Shown piece by piece: positions 1-11,799 of a stretch of DNA of 64,000 bases. The position numbers and the translations under genes were made by a program. The stretch comes from Siphonodentalium dalli (lineage: Eukaryota > Mollusca > Scaphopoda > Gadilida > Siphonodentaliidae). The stretch covers positions 24,685,141 through 24,749,140 of the forward strand of contig CP136065.1 of assembly GCA_032622095.1 (NCBI GenBank), given 5' to 3'. The notes beneath the pieces are model-generated. The model searched no databases, was not told the DNA's origin, and saw only the letters and a program-made list of their open reading frames with translations. Every line of letters starts with the position of its first letter. Position 1 is the stretch's first letter.

Positions 1-36
1 CTCCTATTGTATATAATCAACAGATGGTATGCAACA

Positions 37-155
37 AATGAATTAATTTGAGCTAGGGATGAGTGCAAAATACACTCATATGCTCCATGAACGATGTAGA
101 CAACATGAGTGTATTTTGCACTCACCCCTGGCTCAAATTCATTCATTTTATTGAG
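37..155. repeat. Imperfect palindrome, about 120 bp
   Basis: An arm containing ATGAGTGCAAAATACACTCAT is mirrored by ATGAGTGTATTTTGCACTCA about 25 bases later. The flanking TTTGAGCTAGGG and CCCTGGCTCAAA also pair. It is a foldback of MITE type just upstream of the LINE. I saw no clear target duplication. Confidence 0.6.
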
Positions 156-396
156 TATAATAGATGTCCCAAAATGTTCTGTGTTTAGTGTACAGTCCCC
201 CTTTAATGGGAATTTCTTGATCATTCGAATACGAAGTTCGTGTCCGAATGACGGAAGTGTTTCTGATACCTACTCAGGAATACTTCCAAACTTTTATTGC
301 GTCAAATGAGTTCAGTCCTTTTGTTCATGATGTGATTATCATTTCGACTCCTATCCTGGCACTTATATATGTTTATGTAATACATTATATGATCCC

Positions 397-2580
397 ATGG
401 GGATAACACTAGTTGATTATCGTGCTAGGATAGGAACATTTAATTGTTCGCTAGGAAAAACAAAGCAGTTCACTCAAAATTTGAATCAAAAGCGACAATT
501 TCTATTCCATCGTTTACCTAATGTCAGTTTTCTTCTCGTTATTGGCTTATTGATTATTCTTTCGGGTGATGTTCAAGAACACCCTGGACCAAACGTGAAT
601 CAGCCTGTTATATCGGTATTCCACAACAATATAAGAAGCATTCGATATAAACTATCTCTAATTAATGACATTCTAAGCGAAAATTTTGACGTTATTTGTT
701 TTTCTGAAACTCACTTATGTGAATCTTATCCTTCTAGCGAGCTACGAATCCCTGCATACTCAGAGCCTATTCGGAAAGATAGGGACCAATACGGAGGGGG
801 GATATGTATGTACATTTCTTCCAGTCTGTCCTTCAGACGTCGCGTGGACTTGGAAACCGACGATAGTATATGGATCGAAATTTTGTCTAAAAAAACATGC
901 TATTTAATTGGATTGTCATATAGATCTGAACAATTCGCCAGCCTAACCTACTGGGATGAACTTGAAAGCTCGATTGAAAAAGCTCTGGAAACCAGCAATC
1001 CAATGGTACTAGTGGGTGATTTTAATTCTAATATGCTACAAACAAACTCCAAGCTATCAGATATTAAGTCACGGAAACATCTCCGCCATTTGATTGTTAA
1101 CCCAACCCGAGTAACCGCTACCACTCAGACTCTATTAGACCCAATACTAGTAAGCGATAATGTTGTTTGTCACGATGCTGATACCATTGACTTGTCTATT
1201 TCTGACCACTTCGGGGTGTATGCAGTTTTATCATTTGATTTTGAATTAAAAACTTTATTCAAGCGAACCGTTTGGAATTACAAAAAGGGCAATTTTGATC
1301 AGGCTCGTAGTTTGATCCAGGCCGTCGAGTGGCATGACTTATTGCACCCACTCTCAATTGATGATGCTGTTAACACTTTCACAGAAATGTTCTTGGATAT
1401 AATTAAAAAAACTACTCGCACCAGTGAGGTGTCAATCAGACCTAATGATAAAATATGGTTTAACTCTGATATAAGAAGAGAGTTACGTCGTAGAGATCGA
1501 GCCAGGAGAACGTTTATTAAAAGTCAGAAATGTTCAGATCTTGATAACTTTAAGAGAATTAGAAACGAAGTTAACAACATGATAAAATATGCAAAGAGTT
1601 CATTTGAATCAAACCTACAAAACAATATCGAAAGATCCAACTCTCCGAAGTTTTTTTGGAAAGTAGCCAGCAACTTGATGGGGAAAAACAGACGTTCTAC
1701 TATTCCTCCCCTATATGATAAAGATAACAACTCCAACACGAATCAAGCACCCGTTATAGTTAATGATACAGAAAAAGCCATCCTAATTAATGATACCTTC
1801 ATAAACAATGGGAAAATCGACAACAAACCTTACTGTTTCCCTGATTTTGCTACACAATGTGACAGTACCATATCATCGGTGACTATTGATAAAAACAATA
1901 TTCTCCGAGAAATCAGGTCTCTCAAGATTAATAAAGCCCACGGACATGATGGAATAAGCGCCAGTATGCTGAAGGAGACTGCTGATACCATTGTGGAACC
2001 TCTTTATATAATTTACAAAAAATCGATGGATACTTGTACATTCCCCATGACATGGAAACAAGCAAATGTAATTCCAATTTTCAAAAAAGGTGATCCTGCT
2101 GATGCAGGTAATTACCGCACAATATCCCTTTTATGCTGTGTTGGGAAAATACTTGAAAAATTAGTCTTGAAAACTTTAACTCAACATTTTGAAATCAATC
2201 AGCTGATATATAAACACCAATCAGGCTTCCTCCCTGGACATAGCACTACATTTTCGTTACTAGAGTTACACCATGACATATGCCGATCTCTCGAAGGACA
2301 TTTACACACTTGTGCTGTATTTTGTGATGTTTCTAAAGCATTCGAGAGAGTGTGGCACAGGGGACTACTTCTCAAACTTAGGAAGTATGGGGTTACCGGT
2401 GATCTTTTAATTTGGCTCAAGAGTTATTTAATGGACAGAGAGCAAAGGGTAATTTTGAATAACACTGCATCCCCTTTCAGAACACTTTCAGCTGGAGTCC
2501 CCCAGGGCTCTGTGATCGGACCTTTCTTGTTCCTCATATATGTTAATGATATTCACCAAGATTTAGAATCCCTGACAGAC
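397..2580 (+). pseudogene. LINE polyprotein, N-terminal part: 2A-like motif, endonuclease, RT fingers and palm
   Basis: The open frame starts at ATGGGG (397). Residues 41-56 form a hydrophobic stretch followed by GDVQEHPGPN (residues 57-66), which resembles a 2A ribosome-skipping peptide but with altered positions. The endonuclease domain shows SETH (103-106), VGDFNS (206-211) and SDH (269-271). The RT domain shows FCDVSKAFERVWH, with the first catalytic Asp near residue 644, and GVPQGS (700-705). The frame stays open to 2721, but after about 2575 the residues no longer match RT: the YADD box lies in the next frame at 2583-2594. A single indel around 2570-2580 therefore splits the enzyme just before its active site. 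The two halves are described separately and no joined protein is implied. Confidence 0.85.
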
Positions 2581-3785
2581 TCTATGCTGATGATACATGC
2601 ATCACCACAGCGGAAACTGATCCGATCCATCTTGTTACTAAAGTCAACAATGACTTGGACAAACTTACCGATTGGTCCAAAAAATGGCTTGTCAATTTCA
2701 ACCCCACCAAAACTACCCTGATAAGATTTCAAATATCTCCCCAAAAGGAATCCCCAACATTCTCCCCAATCCTTTTTGGTGGCACCCAACTCGAGGAAAC
2801 GGTCTCACAAAAACACTTAGGTTTAAACTTTCAATCCAACTTAGGGTGGGACATTCAAATAAATGATATAGTAACTCGTGTTTCTGGTCGATTAGCCATG
2901 CTTAGAAAAATTAAATATAAACTTAGTCGCAAATCCTTAAATCTAATGTACACATCTTACATTCTTCCTCTTATGGATTATGGAGATATTATCTGGGACT
3001 GTGCTCCCGACTCCCTTCTAAATACGCTAGACAAATTACACATAGATGCTGCTCGAATTGTATCGGGCTTAACTCGCTCGTGTGCTATACATAAATTATT
3101 TACAGAATTGGGTTGGCAATCACTGCAAGAACGAAGAAAATTTCATAAATTCAAAATGTTCAACCGAATCCAAGCTGGAGACGCTCCGAAATATTTGAAT
3201 GATATATTACCTGCGCGTTACGGAGACAACACAAACTATCCTTCCAGATATCCCTACCGATTTAACTCTTTATCTAGAAAGGCTGAATATTATAATAAAT
3301 CGTTCTTTCCTTCAATGATTATCCAGTGGAACAAATTCCTAGATGACCTCACCAAGAGTGACGATAAAGGCAATAAGAAGAAAATAAATAAAGATAATAT
3401 AGAGAAAAAAATAGCTGCTATGTTTGTTGTATTGAAACCGCCTCCTTTCTACCTAGTTGGAAGCCGAGAAAGGAACATACTACACGCTAAATTGCGAAAT
3501 AACTGTAGTAATCTTAATTTTGATAAGCATATCAATCATATTGCCGATTCGCCGAAATGCTGTTGCGGTGCACCAGAGGAAACAGCATATCACTTTTTCT
3601 TAGAATGTCCTTACTTTATTCATGAAAGATTAAAACTGTTTGATAGTATATCTAAACTGGGCGTACTACACTTGACCATTGGGAACATACTTTTCGGCTC
3701 CACACATGAGACTGAGCAAATAAATTGCCAGTTATTCATTTTTGCTCAAAAGTATATCATAGAAACACAACGATTTAATGATTAA
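2562..3785 (+). pseudogene. LINE polyprotein, C-terminal part: RT active site, thumb and CCHC-like end
   Basis: Frame shifted relative to the upstream part. It opens with RLYADDTCI (YADD at 2583-2594), the RT catalytic box, then TDWSKKWLVNFNPTKT and HLGLNF of the palm, and the SYILPLMDYGDIIWD segment common to the LINE thumb region. Near 3558-3608 the spacing C-C-C-x(8)-H-x(4)-C resembles the C-terminal zinc-binding motif of many animal LINEs. The stop is at 3783-3785. The first Met of this frame (2655) is not a real start. A 30-residue lysine-rich stretch (about 3350-3420) separates the thumb from the C-terminal motif. Confidence 0.85.
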
Positions 3786-4364
3786 TAGTGTATTAAACCT
3801 AGCGAATGGAATTGGTATTATATAAATTAGGAAACAAAATATCACATCATCGATCGAAGGCCCACAATCATACCCTCATTCTGACGCAAACAGTACACTT
3901 TGACATCTTAACGTGTACCCCACTTTACTATCATATTTTAATCATACAAGTGTTGTTTGTATACCTTTGTATTATATGTATTGCAGGCAGGAAGCCTAAC
4001 TCTTTTTGTTAATTGTCAATTGTTTGTTGGAAAGGGGCGTCAATAAGTTAGCAATAACTTGTGCCCCAATCCAATTAGCTATTCTTTGCTAATAAAATAT
4101 GTTTAAACTAATGACGCATATTACCAAGTGTTGGTTGTATGCGTTATTCGCATCCGAGTGTCGTATCAACTAATCGTCGCAGGTATGTGTCCTGGTCAAT
4201 TGAACATCATATGGCTATTCGTATCCGTAAAATTCACGTGGGTCAAAAAATTAGTTTCGCAAAACGTAACGACTACCATTACGATTATTGAACAGTTGTA
4301 ATTAATATAGCGATCGAGATTGCACGGAAAACCAAATGAGTTAGCATTAATATCGTCCTGCAGA

Positions 4365-4868
4365 CAGGGACGTGGCGATAGGGTTTTTTGTCGTGTCTCA
4401 CCCCCCCCCCCCCCCCTCCACAACATTGGTTGTTTTTAGATCAACAGTTCCTACCTTCGGTAAAAATTTCAGACTGAAATGGTCATCAGTTGGAAATTGT
4501 CCATCCTTATAAGGGGGATATCATGTTGGAAATTTGCAACACTTAGAAAGCTTGTGGCCATGCAGTTCAGTTAATAGGATCTTGCAATGTTCATGTTCAG
4601 ATTTCAAAATGTTCTCATACCGGACCGAAGCGTGCAATTTTCTATTTGTCATCTCAAAATGAATGGCTATACGACTACTGATCCAATCAGAATGGGCTAC
4701 CACCAAGGTGTGTGAGGGAACAGTTCGGGAAAATCATGCAAAACCCACAGGGGTGGGGTGCAAATGGAATTCGCAAACGTTTGGTTTGGTTCATGGGGGG
4801 GGGGGCAGGTGGAAATTCCAAGGTGGACACTCCTCCCTCCCAACGGAAACCCTCTAGCCACGTCCCTG
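4365..4868. mobile_element. hAT-type non-autonomous element (MITE), 504 bp
   Basis: Ends are CAGGGACGTGGC and its inverse GCCACGTCCCTG. The flanking 8-mers CCTGCAGA (4357-4364) and TCTGCAGA (4869-4876) agree at 7 of 8 positions, as expected for an 8 bp hAT target duplication. A poly-C run lies near the left end and a poly-G run near the right, so the arms pair loosely further in. No transposase frame is present. The 4113-4356 gap before it shows nothing recognisable. Confidence 0.8.
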
Positions 4869-4876
4869 TCTGCAGA

Positions 4877-5292
4877 CGGAGAACGTGATGCATGGGTGGT
4901 TTGAATATATCCCAATAAAATCGTGCCCACGTAAAGTCGACCAACGGAACTGATTTATCAGATATAATGTACAGCAATGAATGGTCGTTCAATTGTGCGC
5001 ATGCTGTGGATTTCCGCTCCGCGCGATCTAGCCTGATACATAACATGTATAGCGCGAACGACAATATTCTGATAAATCGGTCAGTTGGGAATACTTGTCC
5101 AAAGCCTGATAATCGATCGATGCATGATACAACAAACACATTGACCGAGTATCTGTCCTTTAAATGGATTATTGGGTACACATCGAAGAATTGATACCAT
5201 ATCCATCGCACTGTTAGGAAATTACGGTTACGGTTAGAAAGTGCGCATAAATTGATTACGTAGTAGCATAACCGTGGCCCTAAGCGTATAGT
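4877..5292. other. Unassigned spacer
   Basis: No gene or recognised repeat seen, apart from a single CCCTAAGCGTATAGT unit (5278-5292). This belongs to the tandem repeat that continues at 10091 on the other side of the foldback element. Confidence 0.5.
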
Positions 5293-5784
5293 GAGGGGGA
5301 CCACCCCCTTTTCGTACGCCGGATTCCGGGGTTAATTATAGAGTATTCCGGATGCCGAATGTCAGTACGCCGGATGCCGAAACCTGTATATTTCGTATTC
5401 CGGATGCCGAAATTACAATGACAGATATTATTTAGTGGTGTTTTTTGCATTCATAATTAACTGATAATTAACATATTGAATTTTCCTACGCGTCAGTAGA
5501 AACAATGACAACAATAGTGTAGACGGTGAACGCAAAATGTATAGTACGAGAGATAAATCGATCGCTTCGACTTGCGATCTTGAAAATCTAACTTAGTAAA
5601 CATGGCGCTCAAATTTGAGGCATCTAGTCGACCTCTGCAACCAAGGACTCAACTTCACCCCACGAATTTTCTTTCTTAATGTCTCCTCTAATTTTGTTTC
5701 GGTCGTTAACGAGAAAAAAAAGTGGCCGCAGAGACTCCAGACAAGATGGCGTCCACAGTGGCGGCCATTTATATGCACCAGGTA

Positions 5785-7089
5785 AATGATTTACAAAGTT
5801 TCTTGTATGATTGTGCAATAGACCCTCTGAAATTTCTAGACGAATCATATATGCAAAATGTTGGATGCTTTATTAAATTGTTATGTCTTTTATATGCTGA
5901 CGATACAGTTCTATTTTCTGACGACGAAGATAATATGCATAGGGCTCTCCTCGCCTTTGCCGATTATGCAGAGGCCTGGAAACTTCAAGTCAATACAAAA
6001 AATACCAAATTAATGATTTTCACAAAGAAATGGTCAAAAAATCTTCCCACATTCATGTATAGAGGCTGTGTTCTAGAAACAGTTAAAGAATTCACTTATT
6101 TAGGGGTTAAATTATTTTATAATGGTCGCATAAAGAAAACAGTTAATTCTGCAACGAGAGCCATCTACGGCCTGCTTAATAAGGTTCGAAAACTTAACCT
6201 ACCCATTGATATTATGCTTGATTTATTCAATAAGATGATTTTACCTATTTTACTGTATGGGAGTGAGATATGGTGTTTTGAACGTATTCAAAGTGTAGAG
6301 ACACTACATCTAAAATTTTGTAAGATGGTTGCGTCCATCAAAATGAGTACCCCCAATTACATAGTTTATGCAGAATTCGCACGACACCCCGTCTCTATAG
6401 AAATAACATGCCGAGCTCTGACATATTGGTCAAAGCTCGTATCGAGTAACGGCTCTGAGCTAGCTAAGAATATATATACCTTAATTTATCAGACTCATGA
6501 GATGAACTCACAGACAGTAGACAAAAATCACTCCAAATGGTTATGTTTTGTCAAAAATGCTCTTTATGATTTGAAATTGCAATCAAAGTGGATCACCCAG
6601 ACGGGCCTGACCGCTATTGAACTGAGAAATGCAAAAACTGTTCTCAAACAACGTCATTGGGACGCACTACTCGTTGACATAAACACATCTGCTTCATCGA
6701 GGGCCCAATTTTATAGTTCTATTAAAACTGACTACGGTTACCCAAATTACTTGAAGATTTTGCCGTCTAATATATCGATATACCTCTTGAAGCTCAGAAC
6801 TGCAAATCATAAACTGCCTATAGAGTGCGCAAGATGGAAGAAATCTCAGAATGGTAATGACAATAGGATATGCACCATATGTGGAGAATATTTAGGAGAC
6901 GAATACCATTTAGTTATTATATGCAGTCATTTGGATGAAATCAGAAAACAATATATCCCTGAGTACTTTTGGAAGAACCCTACGAGAGAGAAATTCCATG
7001 GTCTCCCATCTCTTCAAAATATAAGCCTCATAAAAAGACTATGCATATTCCTAAGGTGTGCCTTTAAGAAGGTGTCTTATAATATATAA
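5785..7089 (+). pseudogene. LINE reverse transcriptase C-terminal half (palm, thumb, CCHC end)
   Basis: The frame is open from 5722 to 7089, but its first 20 or so residues come from the foldback arm, not from the retrotransposon. LLYADDTVLFSDDEDN gives the RT catalytic box. FTYLGVKLFYNG and NKMILPILLYGSEIWCF match the LINE palm/thumb region. CTICGEYLGDEYHLVIIC near the end is a C-x2-C-x7-H-x4-C zinc-type motif. The element lacks its endonuclease and cannot be autonomous. The 1.3 kb frame is intact, so the insertion is fairly young. A shorter copy of the same family lies at 20364-20860. The clade may be I/Nimb-like, but I am not sure. Confidence 0.85.
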
Positions 7090-7300
7090 TCGAAATCATT
7101 TATTGTTATGGGTGAACACATGTAATTATCATACTTGTTAAGTGTATCGCCTATTATTGTGTAATCTAATTTAATTACTGCTGTGTATATGAAATGAACA
7201 ATGATTAATGTGATATTCAAAGTTGTGTACATAGTGTATATATGTTTTGCTTGTTTCACTGTTATGTGACTAATGCAATAAAATCAATCAATCAATCTTT
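5785..7300 (+). mobile_element. 5'-truncated LINE, second family, nested in the foldback arm
   Basis: Interrupts the left arm. The sequence GCCATTT-ATATGCACCAGGTA continues into RT-coding sequence, while the right arm (reverse complement of 9370-9445) runs directly from CACCAGGTA to the TTATAGTAAAGATGAT sequence found after 7300. The insertion ends in AATAAAATCAATCAATCAATC (7276 on), a short tandem 3' tail of the kind LINEs leave. The 5' half (endonuclease and RT fingers) is missing, as usual for truncated insertions. Confidence 0.85.
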
Positions 7301-8994
7301 GATCGCCGTTATAGTAAAGATGATATCACACGCGGTCTTGTTTTCCGCTCGATTCGTTATTCTAATATACAACCCTTACAAATTAGCAAACAATCCGACA
7401 CCAGAATCCAATATGGCGGCAAAGATGGCCGACGAAATGTGAAAATAAGCTATTGTTCTGACATTTCACCACATTTCGTTTGTCTCTGTGGGAAAATATT
7501 GGCATCTTGGCGTGAATTTATAAATTTATCGTATAGAAGAGTCATTATCAAACACAAGGCGACCATAATATACTTTCATTGTGGGATATTTTTGTCCGAT
7601 ATCACGTTTTCCCAAATGCCGGTATAATAGGTCAAAGCCGAATCTACGCTAATAACGCGATGTAATGTTTCGAATCAATGAATGTTATTGCTATTATAAC
7701 AACACCCATGCATATATATGTGCAGTAGATACTCGAGCTAGGATTCTTCTTATACCTGAGTTGAGGAATATTCACCCAAATCCAAGATGGTGGCCAAAAT
7801 GGCACCAGAATCGCCGATTGTAACATCAGTGAGCGTTATTGTCACGACAAATCCACACCTGTTTACTATTGTGAGTTGGGAACACTTAGGCGAAGAATTA
7901 TCATTGCACCATATCCAAATAAAAGTCCCCCAAAATCTAAAATGGCGCCCACAATGGCCGAAATATTTTGAAAAATCAACGAAATTCCCTCATTTCCACA
8001 TCATTGGGCATTATTTTCGAGACAACTGGACACATGCTGACAGTTGAGTTAGAAATACTGAGGTGAAGTAATTACCTTGCATCTCATGCAAGAATTTGTT
8101 TTCCAAATTGAAGATGGTGGCCAAAATGGCGACCGAAATTTGAAAACAAGCTCACATTCCTTTACTTTCTTACGATGGGCCTTATTGCTACGCGATTTAT
8201 GCCCACAATTACATGCTCATATGGAAAATGTATATGAGGTACTCAATTGAGCTTGGCAAATTCTCACAGTCAAGATGGTGATCAAACTGGCGGCCAGAAA
8301 TTGAAAAGAAGTCGATTTTATCACATACTACTAGTAATTTCAGCTTTTTGTCATTATTTCGATGGACAAAACGGTACATAATATAAGCCATCTATGAGTT
8401 CCAACATAAGTCGTAGCCTTCTGGAAGGATGAAAACCCACAATTAATAATCGCGATGTGGCATTTCGAAATCCATTCTCCACTCCCGAATAGTCATATTT
8501 TAACTTCCAAGAATCAAAACAACAGTACCTGAGTTTATTCTGATTTGCCATATTCAGCATTATCTGGACCTCACACCAACACAGTTTTCTAAACTTCTTT
8601 GTAGAAAGTCCCACTAATCGGAATGTGTCAAACAATGCATATGCCGGTGCCGGTCTCTATCTGCGTATATTCAGCTTTGGTAACCTGATGGGGATAATAA
8701 CATGTACACCTGGTGATCTTCCCAAACAGCTACTTCTCAATATATGGTTCATCAATCCACATACTCATCTAATGCACTGACGTACCCGGAAAACTTCTGT
8801 ATATGGCTTCGAATGTTGAAAGCCTGACATTTGACGGATGCCTTTCTGCTAAGGCGTAGAAGACCATAATGCATAATATACCCACACTTCTTGACCGCCT
8901 ACTTGACTGTGAGTATCATTAGCCAAACTCAAATGGATACATAATTCATATCAATATTCCATATCAACATGTAATGGTGGGTAGAAATCGCGAA

Positions 8995-9576
8995 ACAATA
9001 ACGCCCATCGTAAGAAAGTAAATGAATGTAGGCGTGTTTTCAAATTTTGGTCGAAATTTTGGCCGTCATCTTCGATTTGGAAAACAATTTCTTGTATGAG
9101 ATGTAAGGTAATTACTTGACCTCAGTATTTCCAACTCAACTGTAAGAATCGGTGAGTTGTCTCGACAATAAATGTATAAATTTACGCCAAGATGCCAATA
9201 TTTTCCCACAGAGACAAACGAAAGACGGTAAAATGTCAGAAAAATAGCATATTTTCACATTTCGGTGGCCATCTTAAGATGACCGCCATATTGGATTCTG
9301 GTGTCGTATCTTTTGCTAATTTGTAAAGGTTGTATATTAGCATAACGAATCGAGCGGAAACAAGACCCCATGTGATATCATCTTTACTATAATGGTGCTT
9401 AAAGATACCTGGTGCATATACAAAAAATGGCCGCCATGATGGACGCCATCTTGTCTGGAGTCTCTGCGACCACTTTATTTTCTTGTTAACAACAGAAAAA
9501 AATTAGAGGAGACATTAAGAAAGAATTTAGTGGGACGAAGTTGAGTCCTGGGGGTGGGGGTGCAGAGGTCGACCAA
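8995..9576 (-). repeat. Right arm of foldback element
   Basis: Reverse complement of parts of 5623-8180. CCCATCGTAAGAAAGTAAA pairs with 8160-8180, ACGCCAAGATGCCAATATT with about 7495-7515, and GGAGTCTCTGCG with about 5730. It is an uninterrupted version that shows the empty site of the nested LINE. The loop 8190-8995 has no recognised gene. Confidence 0.7.
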
Positions 9577-10090
9577 TATCTCCTGGACTAATCCATCCGG
9601 ATGGAATTCAGTTATCACGCCGTCCGGAACAACGGAGTTTTTGTTTGTCTCTGTCAAATGGAACCAATATTTCATTATCGGAGCTAAAAACCCTCCTCAT
9701 CATTGAGCACGGTGTTACTCAGTGGGCCGCATCGTTGGGTGTGGCAGAATTTCAAAACAAAAATAACATTGAAGAGGCTAAAACCCGACCCAGAATTCCC
9801 CCATGGAAGGTGTTTATGCTGTGACACGGAGACGGAATGGAGCAACGTAAAGGGATAGTTGCATAGTACTACCACGTCTCATTCTTTCTATGAGTATATA
9901 TGGTCATATATAGAATGAATTGCACATTTGATACTACCAATGCGTTGTTTTAGCTATAAACGTTGGCAACAATGGGTTAAATTGGTATAAATAGTATTCC
10001 GGATGCCACCCTCTGTTATGGAGTATTCCAGATGCCACCCCCCATTTTAGGCCGGATGCCGGATGCCAGAGGGGGTGGGGTGGTCCCCTC

Positions 10091-10306
10091 TATAGTGCCC
10101 TAAGCGTATATGCCCTAAGAGTCTGGTGCCCTAAGCGTATAGTGCCCTAAGCGTATAGTGCACTAAGAGTCTGGTGCCCTAAGCGTATAGTGCCATAAGC
10201 GTATAGTGCCCTAAGCGTATAGTGCCCTAAGTGTATAGTGCCCTAAGCGTATAAGTGCCCTAAGCGTCTAGTGCCCTAAGTGTATAGTGCCCTAAGCGTA
10301 TACGTT
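10091..10306. repeat. 16-17 bp tandem repeat, about 13 units
   Basis: Units of TATAGTGCCCTAAGCG with variants such as GAGTCTGG and GTCTAG. One unit lies on the far side of the foldback element (5278-5292), so the array predates that insertion. Confidence 0.9.
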
Positions 10307-10310
10307 GCTC

Positions 10311-11453
10311 TATCCGTTCGTTGCGAAGCATTTTTAATAGAAAGCTAAACATAGGTAACGGCTATGGCGTTTCGTTATCTAATCGTGTGACACCGCATGC
10401 GTGTGATCTGGATTGGATACATACTCAAGCTAGGTATACATATACATGAGTGAAACGCATCCGATTTACGTATGCGTAAGTCGCATCCGTTTTCGTCGAC
10501 TACCAACGCATACTGCATGTACCATCATTTTGGTAGTATATATGCGTCATTCGGATACGATATTATATTATACAAATAATATATCCAAATTGACCAAAAA
10601 CACCGGCATTATTAAGCTAGCGGCACATATACTTGCCTGAATATCGTATCGTTTTCTTGCGTAAATTCTCATACGTTTTATGCATACGTATAAACGCATA
10701 CGATAATACGCAGGTATGTGTATCTATAGCTTCACACCCGATGTATCAAAGTATGAGGACATATTCTTACTACACGATCTAACTCAGACAGTATTCATAT
10801 TCTGCAGGATGTGAGAAGGCAGCGCATAGACCATTTTATTAGTGATAAATTCACAAGCGAGATACCGATGCAAAGACGATGCTTATTATCAATCTGGCTC
10901 CACCGCACGCTCAGTGTAGGTCGACTGCTCACTAATAACAGAACGAGTGCTTTGTAGTCCCGCGTGCACATGCTAGTCACATGGCAGTATAGATATCGCA
11001 GAGGATGTATGCGTTCGGTATCTCCTGCTAGTAGTTCGACAACCAACACATACCTGGTGTGGATATATAGCCAATGATTCATGGATTTATTCTTATATGT
11101 GTTGTTTTTATACCTTGTTTGACGGGCAGGTCGCATCTCCTGGATCAATCTCGCTTAAATTAGGTGCGCTTTGGAGATTTATTCGTGAAAGATCCAGTGT
11201 GAGAGCATTAGTATATCGGCTGACCTGCTGAACTTTCCGATACTACGCGGAGAGGCTATATAGTCATTCTGTTTAGGGTGGAGTCAGCGGAAACAGCATA
11301 TTCATTGGCGTGAACATGGAATTTGTCGTTACATGTTATGAAAAAGCAAATACAACACAATGAAAATGCTGATCGGATTATAGGCTAATCCGATACTTAT
11401 AACGTGGTCGTTTTCTAGGATTAACTCAGGACGAATAACCGAAGTCAGTTGTC
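10311..11453. other. Upstream region of the TARP-like gene
   Basis: No gene seen. Short direct repeats containing ATACGTAT-like and CGCATACG-like motifs lie at about 10430-10720. A TATA-like CTATATAG lies at about 11252-11259, roughly 230 bases before the ATG. It could be part of the promoter, but nothing else supports it. Confidence 0.3.
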
Positions 11454-11483
11454 TAAAATCGGGAGCATTATAATATAAGCATA

Positions 11484-11799
11484 ATGTCAGGGTCACAGAA
11501 GAAGAAATCGTCTAAGAAATTTCCGCGGAAATCAACGAAAAAAGCTGGACCGTCGAGGCTTGATCGTGAGGCGATCATTAACAGGGATCTACTGTTCGAT
11601 AGGAAAGTCATCGGTGGTGCAACATGTGCAACTCTTGTCGGGTTTCTGTTTCAAATAATCGCGACATGTACGGAGTATTGGTTGATTCTGGAAATTCCTG
11701 GAGGGATTTACAACAACAAGACAAATAGATCGTTAGTGAAACTACACACAGGATTATGGAAGCTGTGTCTTACGCATCGCCTTCCCGATGGATCTGAGG
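11484..11799 (+). CDS. TARP / calcium-channel gamma-subunit-like protein, exon 1
   Basis: Likely a four-TM auxiliary subunit of the PMP22/claudin superfamily. In vertebrates TARPs bind AMPA receptors or calcium channels at the plasma membrane. The start is supported by an in-frame TAA at 11454-11456 with no intervening ATG, and by A at -3. Residues 1-25 are Lys/Ser rich and cytosolic. TM1 is about 41-62. The first extracellular loop has W66, sequons NKT (78-80) and NRS (81-83), and the family signature GLWKLC (90-95). The exon ends GAGG|GTAAGC, phase 1; the open frame read past the donor to 11831 is not exon. Joins in frame to 35274-35354. Family membership is fairly firm; the exact subtype is not resolved, and a related claudin-like protein remains possible. 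Confidence 0.85.

Larger units (their letters stand above)
397..4112 (+). mobile_element. Non-LTR retrotransposon (LINE), near full length, copy 1
   Basis: Encodes an AP-type endonuclease followed by reverse transcriptase and a C-terminal cysteine/histidine motif, the usual order of a single-ORF LINE of the jockey/CR1/L2 group. The clade is uncertain. The 3' end is placed at 4112 because the last 22 bases (AATAAAATATG then TTTAAACTAAT) are identical to those at 63976-63997, where a second copy of the family ends. The true 5' end is not visible: 156-396 has no clear boundary and may be 5' UTR. One frameshift inside the RT domain makes this copy defective as read. Confidence 0.85.
5623..8190 (+). 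repeat. Left arm of foldback element
   Basis: Pairs in pieces with the right arm. Landmarks: GTCGACCTCTGCA (about 5628), GCCATATTGG-like and AAGATGG-type motifs, GGGAAAATATTGGCATCTTGG (about 7489) and GAGATAACT-like spacer. A motif CAAGATGGTGGCCAAAATGG recurs near 7783 and 8110, suggesting internal tandem duplication. The arm is interrupted by the LINE at 5785-7300. Confidence 0.65.
5293..10090. mobile_element. Large foldback DNA element (4.8 kb) interrupted by a LINE
   Basis: The left end GAGGGGGACCACCCC is mirrored by the right end GGGGTGGTCCCCTC. Both flanks carry TATAGT (5287-5292, 10091-10096) and belong to the same tandem repeat, consistent with insertion into it. Interior arms pair over long stretches: 5623-5785 with 9420-9576, 7305-7535 with about 9155-9405, and 8010-8180 with about 8998-9155. 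The outer 300 bases of each side share only short GGATGCC motifs. The left arm carries extra sequence (7535-8010) absent on the right, plus an inserted LINE (5785-7300). No transposase frame seen. Confidence 0.7.

Noticed and set aside
4396-4416. Poly-C and poly-G runs as regulatory G-quadruplex sites
   Set aside because: They lie inside a MITE near its ends and look like simple slippage tracts.
10795-11148. 117-codon minus-strand frame upstream of the TARP-like exon 1
   Set aside because: No recognisable domain, composition typical of non-coding DNA, and no splice or repeat support.
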